A stretch of 64,000 nt of DNA. Origin: Streptosporangium canum (lineage in GTDB: Bacteria > Actinomycetota > Actinomycetes > Streptosporangiales > Streptosporangiaceae). Under the pieces are notes generated by a model that worked only from the letters and a program-made list of their open reading frames with translations, made no database searches and was not told where the DNA came from. The position numbers and the translations under genes were made by a program. Where the stretch lies: assembly GCF_900113865.1 (NCBI RefSeq), contig NZ_FOQY01000013.1, positions 1 through 64,000 on the forward strand. The letters are read 5' to 3'. This document shows positions 48,966-57,297 of the stretch, in pieces. Positions within the stretch are counted from its first letter, which is position 1. The number at the start of each line of letters is the position of its first letter.

Positions 48966-49382
48966 TTAGCATGAGCGGGAAAGGCTGCAGTAGATGGGGT
49001 GCTTGAGCTTCTTGAGGATCTTGCGATAGGTGCGGGGGACGTCCTTCTCGAAGATCTCCGAGTAGGTTTTCCAACCCGCACGGGCGCCCTTTTCCAGCTT
49101 CTTCCACACCCATGCGCCGCCTGCCCGCACTACGGCTTCGCAGGCCAGCCGCACCTTCCAGCCCTTGACGCGGCTACATGTGCCTCTGGCGGCGACGGTG
49201 GAAGTTGATCCGGTCGTGGGGACGGTCACGGCCATCGAGGTGGTGGATTGCGTGGACGAGACGTTCGCGGTTGCGACATGGATCGACGGTGCTGTCGTAG
49301 CCGCGTGAGCAGTCGCTGGCGCGCAAATGCCGAGGACGGCGGCCGTCAGTACGACCGCAGCCAACCTTTTGGTGAGTGGCAT
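48966..49382 (-). CDS. Small secreted basic protein
   Basis: 138 residues from ATG 49382, preceded by GAGGAG. Signal peptide RLAAVVLTAAVLGICAPATA then HA; a Thr/Ser-rich linker of about 35 residues; then a Cys- and Lys-rich domain: RGTCSRVKGWKVRLACEAVV, RAGGAWVWKKLEKGARAGWK, KDVPRTYRKILKKLKHPIYC and SLSRSC at the end. Not recognised. Size, export, high charge and four cysteines fit an exported toxin, inhibitor or antimicrobial protein; no immunity gene is evident. Confidence 0.7.
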   Translation of the reverse strand: MPLTKRLAAVVLTAAVLGICAPATAHAATTAPSIHVATANVSSTQSTTSMAVTVPTTGSTSTVAARGTCSRVKGWKVRLACEAVVRAGGAWVWKKLEKGARAGWKTYSEIFEKDVPRTYRKILKKLKHPIYCSLSRSC

Positions 49383-49481
49383 GAGCTCCTCTTCTCGCTC
49401 CTTGGAAGGGGTTGATAGTGGGAACGTAGGCCGCCACATGTTGAAGATCTGTTGAGGAAAGGTTGATCCGGTGTCGCCGAG

Positions 49482-49847
49482 GTGCTGGCCGAGCGGGTCC
49501 GCCAGGCACGCGCCGCGGGCGCGGAGCTGACCTGCGCCGACGTCGCCGCGCTGCTGCGCCAGGCGGTGACCCAGGTGCGCCGCCTGCCCGCGCCATCCCG
49601 GCCGGCGCCCTCCGGCGCGCCCGCGAACGTCGCCGAGGGCCGTCGCCTGGTCGAGGAGCTGTATGCGGCGGCCGCCGAGATCGGGCGGATCTGCCTGGAG
49701 ATCGCCCCGGCCTACTGGTCGGAGGCCGAGGCCCCCGAGGCGCTGGCCCTCTTCGCCGATGACATCTGCCTGGACCTGCCCGGCGTCCTCGCGCGCCGGC
49801 GTTATGCCCTCACCGGGGACCGGCGCTGCCTGGCAGGCGTCCTCTGA
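49482..49847 (+). CDS. Hypothetical protein of the element-type cluster
   Basis: 121 residues from GTG 49482; good coding starts a few codons earlier just after a TGA, and no ribosome site is visible, so the 5' end may be lost. RVRQARAAGAELTCADVAAL, NVAEGRRLVEELYAAAAEIG, RICLEIAPAYWSEAEAPEAL. Helical, cytosolic, unrecognised. Its stop is two bases before the 56-bp block palindrome. Confidence 0.5.
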   Translation: MLAERVRQARAAGAELTCADVAALLRQAVTQVRRLPAPSRPAPSGAPANVAEGRRLVEELYAAAAEIGRICLEIAPAYWSEAEAPEALALFADDICLDLPGVLARRRYALTGDRRCLAGVL

Positions 49848-49848
49848 C

Positions 49849-49904
49849 GGCGAACGCCGCTTATCTGCGGGAACCCGCATTCCCGGCGATAAGCCGTGTT
49901 CGCC
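49849..49904. repeat. 56-bp block palindrome
   Basis: Left half GGCGAAC-gcc-GCTTATC-tgc-GGGAA, centre CCCGCA, right half TTCCC-ggc-GATAAGC-cgt-GTTCGCC. Three blocks of 7, 7 and 5 bp match perfectly in inverted order; the 3-bp spacers do not, so blocks repeat every 10 bp, about one helical turn. The inner part fits the GCGRGAAY-N-ATTCYC family seen nearby. Confidence 0.65.
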
Positions 49905-50132
49905 CTGGTCGACGCCGACCGGCCCGGCCCGATTTGGACCTGCAGCCCCATGACCCCCAGTCAAGTGCGGCGCCCAAATACCCGGGGTGGTCTCGCGCAC
50001 GCCTGCGCGTAGGGCCCCGCCCGAAACGCTCAAAACCCCCGATGCCTGCGACCGCCGCCCCTACGGTGGGCGCTCACGGACCTTCCCCCGCTGCACGATG
50101 AGCCCGCCTCCGCCGCCCAGCTCGGCGCCGCG

Positions 50133-50411
50133 ATGGCCGCCCTCGGCCTGTACGACGGCACCAACAGCCCTGAGGAGCACGCGGAGGAGGCGACCCGGCT
50201 CGGCGGGCCGGAGCCGTACCGGATGCGTCTGGCCAACGCGTTGCTCGGCGCGGTCCAGGTCGAGGCGATGCTCGCCGAGAGTTCCGCGGCCGGTCCCGAG
50301 GACCTGGCGGCCGCGCACCACCAGCAGCTCGCCACCGCGGGCGTGGCCGACGACGTCGACATCCTGCTGGAGATGCTCACCGGCCTGTCGGTGTTCCTCG
50401 ACAAGGATTGA
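50133..50411 (+). CDS. Intact member of the MAALGLYDGTN-type hypothetical family
   Basis: 92 residues from ATG 50133; the frame is open upstream (EPASAAQLGAA) but offers no ATG/GTG with a ribosome site. MAALGLYDGTNSPEEHAEEA, TRLGGPEPYRMRLANALLGA, VQVEAMLAESSAAGPEDLAA, ending DDVDILLEMLTGLSVFLDKD. Small, acidic, helical; function unknown. Fragments of the same family lie at 4.6 kb (N-terminal) and 14.0 kb (C-terminal), each beside element-type genes or palindromes. Confidence 0.6.
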   Translation: MAALGLYDGTNSPEEHAEEATRLGGPEPYRMRLANALLGAVQVEAMLAESSAAGPEDLAAAHHQQLATAGVADDVDILLEMLTGLSVFLDKD

Positions 50412-50423
50412 TCCGGCGACGGT

Positions 50424-50461
50424 GATCTACTTGCGAGAATCCGCATTCTCATGGGTAGATC
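50424..50461. repeat. Nested palindrome after the 50.1-kb gene
   Basis: GATCTAC-ttgc-GAGAAT-ccgc-ATTCTC-atgg-GTAGATC: outer 7-bp and inner 6-bp arms all perfect, every spacer 4 bp. Begins 12 bp after the stop codon. Confidence 0.65.
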
Positions 50462-50493
50462 GGCGCCTACCTGCGGAAACCCGGCCGAATCCG

Positions 50494-50552
50494 ACCTAAC
50501 TTTCGATAAGTGAGCTGTCCGTAAGTTAGGTGATGAGAATTCACATTCTCAT
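50494..50552. repeat. Two adjacent palindromes
   Basis: ACCTAACTT (50494-50502), 20 bp containing CGATAAG, AAGTTAGGT (50523-50531); then ATGAGAAT-TCAC-ATTCTCAT (50533-50552), perfect 8-bp arms, followed by GCGTAGATGG as in the preceding palindrome's GGGTAGATCGG. Confidence 0.65.
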
Positions 50553-51443
50553 GCGTAGATGGACCTCCGCTCGGGCCGGTGTCATAGGCCACTGAAACCA
50601 TTTGGCGGAAAATCCTGGACTTCGAGCGTGCGCCGCCTATTTGGAAGACAAAGGGGCCCAAGAGCGTTCACGACCGGCTCGCCGGCAAAGACGGCGGGTG
50701 ATACGGAGTGCGGTCGGCGCCGGCGATGTCAAACCGGCTGAACGGTTCGCCTACCGGCGGCGCCCGTTCTCCCCGCCTCCGTTACCGGTAGAGGCCGCCG
50801 GTGAGGTCCTCGCCGGCTTCCCGGCGGGCCGTGCAGCGCGAAGGCCGACGTTCCCGGCGTTCAGAACACGACCACCTTGGTTTCACGGGCGTTGCCGGCC
50901 TGCCGGGGCCGCGGCCGGACACTCCGGGCGGGCTCGCGCACCCCCCGGCAGCAGAATCCCTCTGATCAGCCGTTTCGCCTGTTCGGAACCTGTTCCGAAC
51001 AGGTGCCAGGCCTTGCCGGGGGCACGGGGTTCATGATGAGACTGATACAGGGCGCCTTGCGAGAGGCTCGCAAGACGCCCGTGGCTTCGAGTGCACCCGT
51101 CATGTCTTCCTGGGCGCGGCGTGGATCGTTCGAGAAGCACGAGGAGGGTTCCTGTTACCGGCGGGAACCCTCCTGTCATGTTCAACCCTGATCGGCATCG
51201 GCTCTGGTGCGGCATTATTCCGTGCGGAATGATGCCCTCCATGGGACTGCCATAGAAACGTACAGCGTCGAACAGGCCGACTCCAGCCGGAGGTAATTCG
51301 GAAAAGGCGCCGAAGCGTTTTCAGGCCTTGTTGCGGCTTGGAAAGGGGGGTGACACTCAGGTCGATCACCTCACGTCGTGGCCGGTAACCGCGATGCGAG
51401 AACCCCTACAGCGGATCTACGCCGCGCCCAGGAAGGCTTTTCA
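50553..51443. other. Intergenic region rich in inverted repeats
   Basis: No gene in about 890 bp. Four inverted repeats: CCTGTTCGGAA-CCTG-TTCCGAACAGG (50978-51003, perfect); GGGCGCCTTGCGAG-AGG-CTCGCAAGACGCCC (51050-51080, one mismatch); AGGAGGGTTCC-N11-GGAACCCTCCT (51142-51174, perfect); GGCATTATTCCG-TG-CGGAATGATGCC (51211-51236, one mismatch). The middle two look like terminators; the outer two look like operators or protein-binding sites upstream of the gene pair that follows. Confidence 0.55.
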
Positions 51444-51743
51444 ATGTCTGCACACAACTCCCGCCTGCCGGTACCGACGCTCCCCGAAAGCACCTACCGC
51501 CAGGCCCCTTCCCCGTCCGGGTCTCCGTCCGGGCCGGCCACCAACGCCGGCCTCGTGCGTCCCGGCCACCGGATCGCCGTGCTGGTGGTCATCATCGTGG
51601 TCGTCGTCGTCTTTCAGCTGGTCGGCCAGGCCCCCACCGAGACCCTCGCTGTCATCCTCTTGGCCGCGGCCACGGCCACGAAGGTCATCGCTTGGCTGGT
51701 CGGGCAGCCGGACGACCAGCAGGACCCCGGAGGGCCGAGCTGA
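51444..51743 (+). CDS. Small membrane protein paired with the HTH/solute-binding fusion
   Basis: 99 residues from ATG 51444. Pro/Ser-rich N-terminus (STYRQAPSPSGSPSGPATNA), two adjacent hydrophobic segments (IAVLVVIIVVVVVFQLVG, TLAVILLAAATATKVIAWLV) and a polar tail. TGATG overlap with the next gene means coupled translation, so it probably works in the membrane with that sensor-like protein. Confidence 0.65.
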   Translation: MSAHNSRLPVPTLPESTYRQAPSPSGSPSGPATNAGLVRPGHRIAVLVVIIVVVVVFQLVGQAPTETLAVILLAAATATKVIAWLVGQPDDQQDPGGPS

Positions 51744-53650
51744 TGACCGCCTCGAACAATCCCCCTTCCCCCTCTGGTCCTCCGTCCGGTCCTCCACCTG
51801 GACAACAGCCGCCCAAAGGCGGCGAGCCGAGACCCCGCCGGGTACGTACCGCACGCGAGTTCAACGCCCAGTTGGTCAGCCTCAGAACCAGCAAGGGCCT
51901 GACGCTGGAGGAGCTGAACAAGCGCTCCGCGGGAAGGCTTCCGAAAAGCACGGTCAGCAACAACCTCAACAAGAACACGCTGCCCGCCCGTGACTTCGTG
52001 AAGCGCTATGTCCGCGCGTGCGAGGTCGACGACGACGAGGCGGCCCGCTGGCTCAGCGCGTGGCAGACCCTGAGCCGCCCGCCCGCTCCCGCGCCGTGGA
52101 GGCGGCTTGTCGCCGCCTTCGCCGGGACGCCGCGCACCCTGCGGGGCTCACTGCCGCGCGGCTCGCTACTCGCGGTGATCATGGCCGTCGTTCTGATCGC
52201 CGTCATCGTCTGGTGGCGGGAAAATCCGGCACCGCCCACTGCGCCGGCCGCCTCCGCCCAGCACTGCAACACCGCCAACCAGAACCTGATCACCGCCGCG
52301 AACGGCGAATGCGTGGGGGTCACCGACGGTAGCGACGGCACCGACCTGTTCGGCCCCGCGCTGCGCCCGGTCATGGCCAAGATCGCGGCAGCGAACAAGC
52401 AGGCGGTGAAGACCGGCAGATATGTCACGATCGCGTTCCTGGGGCCGCTCACCTCTGCGCCCGACGGCGGCCAGGACTTCACCGGCGGCCGGGCCGCACA
52501 CGAACTCGAAGGCGCCTTCATCGCGCAAAAGACCGCCAACGATTCTCGGAACTCCTTGAAGGTCAGGCTGGTCCTGGCCAACGAGGGCAGCGACGAGACA
52601 TCCTGGGAAAGCACCGTCGAGACGCTGAAGACGATGGTCGGCGCCCCACACCACCTGGTCGCGGTGGCCGGGCTGGGGCTGAGCCAGCAGGAAAGCGTGG
52701 ATGCGGCCCGCCTCCTGGCCAAGCCGCCGGCCATCCCCATGGTCGCCGACATCATCACCGCCGACGGGTTCGACGCCACCGGCACGATCGACGGCAAGGA
52801 CAAGATCCCCGGGCTGGCCCGGGTGGCTCCCAACGTCAGCGACCAGCTCAGGGCGATCAGCAAGGAGCTGGCCGAACGGTATCGCCTGAGAAACGGCACG
52901 GCAGACGATCAGCCAAGCGCCGCGCTCGTGCGATCGGAGGTCACCTTCAACGGCGCCCCGGACCTCTACACCACCTCGATGGCCAACGCGTTCAAGAACG
53001 AAGACCTCGGCCTTGCGCGCTACCTGAAGAAGGCAAACCTCAATTTCGGCTTCAACCCCAAGGCCACCAACACCGCCGCCCTGTTGAAGAGCATCTCCGA
53101 CGGTCTGTGTGGCAAGAGCATCCCGGACATGGTGTTCTACGCCGGTCGCGCGACCTACCTCCCCGACTTCCTCGACCTGCTCAAGAAGCGTTCCTGCCAT
53201 AGAACGAAGATCACCGTGGTCACCGGGTCGGACGCCGCGGTGCTGCCCGCCGACCTGCTCGCCCCCGATGACGAGGCGCCCATCGAGGTGATCTACGTTC
53301 CCCTCGCCGACCCCAAGCATCTCGACAGCCAAGACAACCCCGATCGAGGCCTGTATACCGACTTCAAGGACGCCTTCACCAAAGAACGCTTCCCCGTCGC
53401 CCATCTCGACACCGGCTGGGCGATCATGGCCCACGACGCCGTGGTCACCCTCACCACCATCCTCGGCAAAGCCGCTAACGACCCCCGGACCGGGAAAGAG
53501 ATCATGCCCACCGCCGACGACGTCAGCGCGGGGCTGACCATACTCAGCTCCACCAACGTCATCTCCGGAGCCAGCGGTATCTTCAACATCCACCCCGAAA
53601 CCGGCAACCGCAGCAGCACCCGAGAACTGAAACCCGTCCACCGCCCCTGA
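51743..53650 (+). CDS. Helix-turn-helix/transmembrane/ABC-type solute-binding fusion protein
   Basis: 635 residues from ATG 51743. Residues about 1-35 are Pro/Gly-rich; 36-95 form an XRE-like helix-turn-helix (FNAQLVSLRTSKGLTLEELN, RLPKSTVSNNLNKNTLPARD); about 135-155 is one membrane helix (LLAVIMAVVLIAVIVWW); the remainder is an extracellular Leu/Ile/Val-binding-protein-like (Peripla_BP_6) domain: YVTIAFLGPLTSAPDGGQDF, GGRAAHELEGAFIAQKTAND, KVRLVLANEGSD, LVAVAGLGLSQQESVDAARL, DMVFYAGRATYLPDFLDLL. A probable one-component transmembrane sensor; no transporter subunits are nearby. DNA binding from the membrane is an inference. Confidence 0.75.
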   Translation: MTASNNPPSPSGPPSGPPPGQQPPKGGEPRPRRVRTAREFNAQLVSLRTSKGLTLEELNKRSAGRLPKSTVSNNLNKNTLPARDFVKRYVRACEVDDDEAARWLSAWQTLSRPPAPAPWRRLVAAFAGTPRTLRGSLPRGSLLAVIMAVVLIAVIVWWRENPAPPTAPAASAQHCNTANQNLITAANGECVGVTDGSDGTDLFGPALRPVMAKIAAANKQAVKTGRYVTIAFLGPLTSAPDGGQDFTGGRAAHELEGAFIAQKTANDSRNSLKVRLVLANEGSDETSWESTVETLKTMVGAPHHLVAVAGLGLSQQESVDAARLLAKPPAIPMVADIITADGFDATGTIDGKDKIPGLARVAPNVSDQLRAISKELAERYRLRNGTADDQPSAALVRSEVTFNGAPDLYTTSMANAFKNEDLGLARYLKKANLNFGFNPKATNTAALLKSISDGLCGKSIPDMVFYAGRATYLPDFLDLLKKRSCHRTKITVVTGSDAAVLPADLLAPDDEAPIEVIYVPLADPKHLDSQDNPDRGLYTDFKDAFTKERFPVAHLDTGWAIMAHDAVVTLTTILGKAANDPRTGKEIMPTADDVSAGLTILSSTNVISGASGIFNIHPETGNRSSTRELKPVHRP

Positions 53651-53673
53651 AACCGGCCGACTGGCTGAGCGGG

Positions 53674-53830
53674 GTGCGCGCCGTCCTGGCCGACGACGCC
53701 GACCGGATCACCGCCGCTGTCGACGACCTGCAGCAGGTCCTCGACAGCGGCGCCCCGGAGCGCGGCTGGCGGCTGTGGGCGATCGCGCTCGCCGGGGCCG
53801 TGGCCGCTCGCGCCGTCGAGCCGACAGCGC
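53674..53830 (+). pseudogene. Possible coding remnant
   Basis: RAVLADDADRITAAVDDLQQ then VLDSGAPERGWRLWAIALAG and AVAARAVEPT in a GTG-started frame directly after the fusion gene, with coding-like composition but no recognisable end. Could be a truncated small gene. Confidence 0.25.
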
Positions 53831-54062
53831 GCCAGGCCGATCCTCGACCCGTGGCTGGCCACCCTCGGCCGCCATATCGGGTGCGGACCGCGATGGGACA
53901 CACCGCCCCAGTAAGGCGCCGACCCGTTTCCGCCTTCCGCGCGAGGGGGACACCGTCATACCGGACAGTGCATACATTTTGTCCGATATGCCGCCTGCCG
54001 CTTCGTCGCTCAGAGCTACTTTGTGCTTGGTGGGGGTGTGATACAGCGGGGAGCAGGCGTAC

Positions 54063-54191
54063 GTGATCCTTAGTGTGGCGCCGTTGGAGTTCCGCATCAG
54101 CTGCATCGTCACGATCCCGAACCCGACCGTCACGCTGTACCTGCCCGTCGACATCTTCGACTGGGACGTCCTGCCGACAACAAGGCATTAA
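54063..54191 (+). CDS. Possible small ORF, 42 aa
   Basis: GTG start, VILSVAPLEFRISCIVTIPN then PTVTLYLPVDIFDWDVLPTT and RH-stop. Codon choice is actinomycete-like and the peptide is beta-rich. No ribosome site or homologue recognised; may be a fragment. It lies after a GAGCTACTTTG repeat similar to that at 48.6 kb. Confidence 0.3.
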   Translation: MILSVAPLEFRISCIVTIPNPTVTLYLPVDIFDWDVLPTTRH

Positions 54192-54235
54192 CCATCCCGT
54201 ACCGGATACCTCCGGACGAATGTCAGGATGGGGTC

Positions 54236-56965
54236 ATGGGCGCGGGAGAGCTGCACGGGCGAAAGGCCGAAGAGGACGCGATCGCCGAGCTGCTGGCGGG
54301 AGCCAGGGCAGGTACCAGCTCTTCGCTGGTGCTGCGCGGTGATCCTGGCATCGGCAAGACGGCGTTGCTCGACCACGCCGCCGCGACGGCCGGGGACCTG
54401 CGGCTGGTCCGCGGTACGGGGGTCGAGTTCGAGGCTGAGCTGCCGTTCTCGGGGCTGCAGTTGCTGCTGCGCCCGGCGCTCGGATCTCTCGCCGCGCTGC
54501 CCGCGCCGCAGCGTGCGGCTCTGGAGGCGGCGTTCGGGCTCGGTCCTGCGGCCGAGTCCGAGCCGATGTTGGTGGGGCTGGCGGTGCTGTCCCTGCTGGC
54601 GGAGCATGCGGACGGGACGGGGCTGCTGTGCCTTGTCGATGACGCGCAGTGGCTCGATCGGGCGTCACGGGACGCGCTGCTGTTCGCCGCTCGGCGCCTG
54701 CATGCCGAGGGCGTGGTCATGATCTTCGCTGCTCGTGACGGTGAGGGGTCCTTCACCGCTCCCGGCCTTGCGGAGTTGCGCCTGTCGGGGCTGGCCCCTG
54801 AGGCGGCTGCGGCGCTGCTGGATCGGCATCCGCTCGCGCCGGCCGTACGCTATCGCCTGCTCGCCGAGGCGGGCGGCAACCCGCTTGCCCTGCTTGAACT
54901 TCCTGCCGCGCTGGCCGCCGAGGGTGGCAGCGTCTTCTCGCCGGGGGCGTTTCCACTCACCAGCCGTCTGCAGCTGGCCTTTCACGGGCAGGTCAGCCGG
55001 ATGACGAGGGCGTGCCAGAGCCTGCTGCTGGTGGCGGCGGTCGACGAGACCGGTGAGCTCGCCGTAATCCTGCGTGCCGCCGCCGCACTGGATGCGGCCG
55101 TGGATGACCTGTCCCCCGCCGAGCAGGCCGGTCTGGTGCTCCGCGGTGATGCGGAGGGCACCACGATCCGTTTCCGTCATCCGTTGATCCGCGCCGCCGT
55201 CTACCAGCGGGCGCCGCTCGGGCAGCGCCTTGCCGTACACCGCGCGCTCGCGGCTGCCCTTGACTCGCCCGAGCACGTCAACCGGCGGGCCTGGCATCTC
55301 GCGGCCGCGGCCACCGGGGCCGACGAGGAGGCCGCCGCCGCGCTGGAACGCACCGCCGCCCGCGCTCGCGAACGCAGCGGCTACGAGGCGGCAGCGGCGG
55401 CGTACGAACGAGCTGCCCGCCTGAGCGTGGAGCCCGACGCCAGGGCTCACCGCGAGGCCCTCGCCGCGGAGGCGGCGCTTGAGGCCGGTGACTTGGAGCG
55501 CGCCAAATCGCTGGGGGGCCGCGCGTCCAGGTGGCTGGATAAGGATCTCTCGGTGAACGCGCGGATCGCCCAGGTGCGGGCACTCGCCGACTTCTGGCAG
55601 GGCTCCTATCCCGCCGCGCACCGGTTGATGCTGGACGGCGCCGAGCTCATCCGCGACACCGATCCCGGCCAGGCGGCCGTGATGCTGACCCAGGCCGTTC
55701 ACACCTCCTGGTACCTCGGGGAGTCGCAGCTCGCCGCGACGCTGGACCTGCTGGCAGCGCTGCCGCTGGCCGATGCGGATCCGCTCGCGCCGGTGGAGCC
55801 CTACCTGCGCCACCTCGTCCGTGGCCGTTCCGAGCGGCCGCCGCCGCTGGGCGAAACCCTTGCTGCGGTACGGCTGCGCGGCCGTACCCCCGACCAGGTG
55901 TTGATGATCCTCTGCGGAGCGGCGCTCGCGCTGGGCCAGGACGCCGATGCCCACGAGCTGGCAACCTCGGTCGCCGCGGGCCACCGCGCGAGAGGCGGCG
56001 CGGGACGGCTCCCGACGGTGCTCTTCTTCGTGGCCGAAAGCGAGGTATTCACCGGACGGCACCTGGACGCGCTCGCCACGGCGACCGAGGCACTGCAGCT
56101 CGCCCGCGACACCGGCCAGCAGCAGTGGGTCAGCCAGTTCAGCAGCGTGCTGGCCTACCTCGACGCGGCCAGGGGCGATGAGGCGGCCTGCCGGAGCAAC
56201 GCCGAGGAGGGGCTGGCTGGGGCAGCCGCAGGCGCCATCTCCGCCGGCGCGCCGTGGGCGCACTGGTCGCTCGGGCTGCTGGACCTGGGCCTCGGCCGCG
56301 CCGCGACGGCCCTGGCCCGATTTGAGCGGCTGACCCGCGAGCCGATGCGCCATCACATCTGCGCCACCCGCTCCACTCCCGACCTGGTGGAGTCGGCCGT
56401 ACGGGTGGGGACGCCCGAACGCGCAGCCGAGCCTCTTGCGCGCTTCGAGCGATGGGTCTCCTCGGTCCAGCAGCAGTGGGCCGACGCGCTGTTGCTACGG
56501 TGCCGTGCGCTGGTCGCCGCCGACGACAACCAGGCGCAGGCGCTCTACACTGAGGCGCTCCAACTGCATGACCAGGACGGCCGGGCGCTGGAGTACGCCA
56601 GGACCGCGCTGCTCTACGGCGAGTGGCTACGCAGGGCTCGGCGCAAGGCCGAAGCGCGCGGCTGGTTGAACGAGGCCATTGAGGTCTTCGACCGGTTCGG
56701 CATGCGACCGTGGGCCGAACGAGCCCGCGGCGAGCTCACCGCAACCGGCGCCCAGGACGAGGGGTCCAAGCCCGCCGAAGGCGCGGCCATCGGCCTCACC
56801 CCGCAGGAACTGCAGATCGCCAGGCTCGCGGCGCAGGGCATGTCCAACCGCGACATTGCCGCGCAGCTGTTCCTCAGCCACCGGACGGTCGGCTACCACC
56901 TCTACAAGGCCTATCCAAAGCTCGGCATCGTCTCCCGGAGCGAACTCAAGAAGTTGGAGCTGTGA
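54236..56965 (+). CDS. LuxR-family ATPase regulator (LAL type)
   Basis: 909 residues, usual length for LAL proteins. N-terminal ATPase: Walker A VLRGDPGIGKTALLDHAAA, Walker B LLCLVDDAQWLDRAS, PEAAAALLDRHPLAPAVRYR. The centre is a long helical TPR-like region. C-terminal LuxR/GerE helix-turn-helix: GLTPQELQIARLAAQGMSNR then DIAAQLFLSHRTVGYHLYKA and YPKLGIVSRSEL. A signal-integrating transcriptional activator; it directly precedes and overlaps the cupin gene, a likely target or partner. Confidence 0.92.
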   Translation: MGAGELHGRKAEEDAIAELLAGARAGTSSSLVLRGDPGIGKTALLDHAAATAGDLRLVRGTGVEFEAELPFSGLQLLLRPALGSLAALPAPQRAALEAAFGLGPAAESEPMLVGLAVLSLLAEHADGTGLLCLVDDAQWLDRASRDALLFAARRLHAEGVVMIFAARDGEGSFTAPGLAELRLSGLAPEAAAALLDRHPLAPAVRYRLLAEAGGNPLALLELPAALAAEGGSVFSPGAFPLTSRLQLAFHGQVSRMTRACQSLLLVAAVDETGELAVILRAAAALDAAVDDLSPAEQAGLVLRGDAEGTTIRFRHPLIRAAVYQRAPLGQRLAVHRALAAALDSPEHVNRRAWHLAAAATGADEEAAAALERTAARARERSGYEAAAAAYERAARLSVEPDARAHREALAAEAALEAGDLERAKSLGGRASRWLDKDLSVNARIAQVRALADFWQGSYPAAHRLMLDGAELIRDTDPGQAAVMLTQAVHTSWYLGESQLAATLDLLAALPLADADPLAPVEPYLRHLVRGRSERPPPLGETLAAVRLRGRTPDQVLMILCGAALALGQDADAHELATSVAAGHRARGGAGRLPTVLFFVAESEVFTGRHLDALATATEALQLARDTGQQQWVSQFSSVLAYLDAARGDEAACRSNAEEGLAGAAAGAISAGAPWAHWSLGLLDLGLGRAATALARFERLTREPMRHHICATRSTPDLVESAVRVGTPERAAEPLARFERWVSSVQQQWADALLLRCRALVAADDNQAQALYTEALQLHDQDGRALEYARTALLYGEWLRRARRKAEARGWLNEAIEVFDRFGMRPWAERARGELTATGAQDEGSKPAEGAAIGLTPQELQIARLAAQGMSNRDIAAQLFLSHRTVGYHLYKAYPKLGIVSRSELKKLEL

Positions 56966-56967
56966 AC

Positions 56968-57297
56968 ATGATGGTTCTACCTGAACAAATAATCCCCCTG
57001 CACGTCGATGAGGTCCAGCCGGTCGAGCTGGCGCCCGGCATCCAGGTGCGGATGCTCACCGGCATGCCCGGGATCAGGCCATGGGTGATCGACCTGGCCC
57101 CTGGCGCCGAGTGGCCGGACATCGACGTCCACGAGACGTACGGCGAGGCGTACTTCGTCGTGAGCGGCGAGCTCATCGAGGGCGACCGCACCCACGGACC
57201 GGGCACCTACGTCGCCTTCGGCCCGAAGACGAGCCACCGGCCCCGTACGGAGACCGGTGTGCGCGCCTTCGGCTTCAACTACGACGTCACTGCTTGA
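56968..57297 (+). CDS. Cupin-domain protein
   Basis: 109 residues from ATG 56968; GTG 56962, overlapping the LAL stop, is an alternative start. One cupin: WVIDLAPGAEWPDIDVHETY then GEAYFVVSGELIEGDRTHGP and GTYVAFGPKTSHRPRTETGV, including the G-x5-H-x-H-like and second-His metal-site patterns (DVHE...E; SHRP). Possibly a small isomerase, dioxygenase or ligand-binding protein. Co-transcribed with the LAL regulator. Confidence 0.8.
   Translation: MMVLPEQIIPLHVDEVQPVELAPGIQVRMLTGMPGIRPWVIDLAPGAEWPDIDVHETYGEAYFVVSGELIEGDRTHGPGTYVAFGPKTSHRPRTETGVRAFGFNYDVTA

Noticed and set aside
49849-49904. Simple Rho-independent terminator
   Set aside because: No T-tract follows, and the regularly spaced mismatched spacers are not expected for a terminator. 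Termination as a side function is not excluded.
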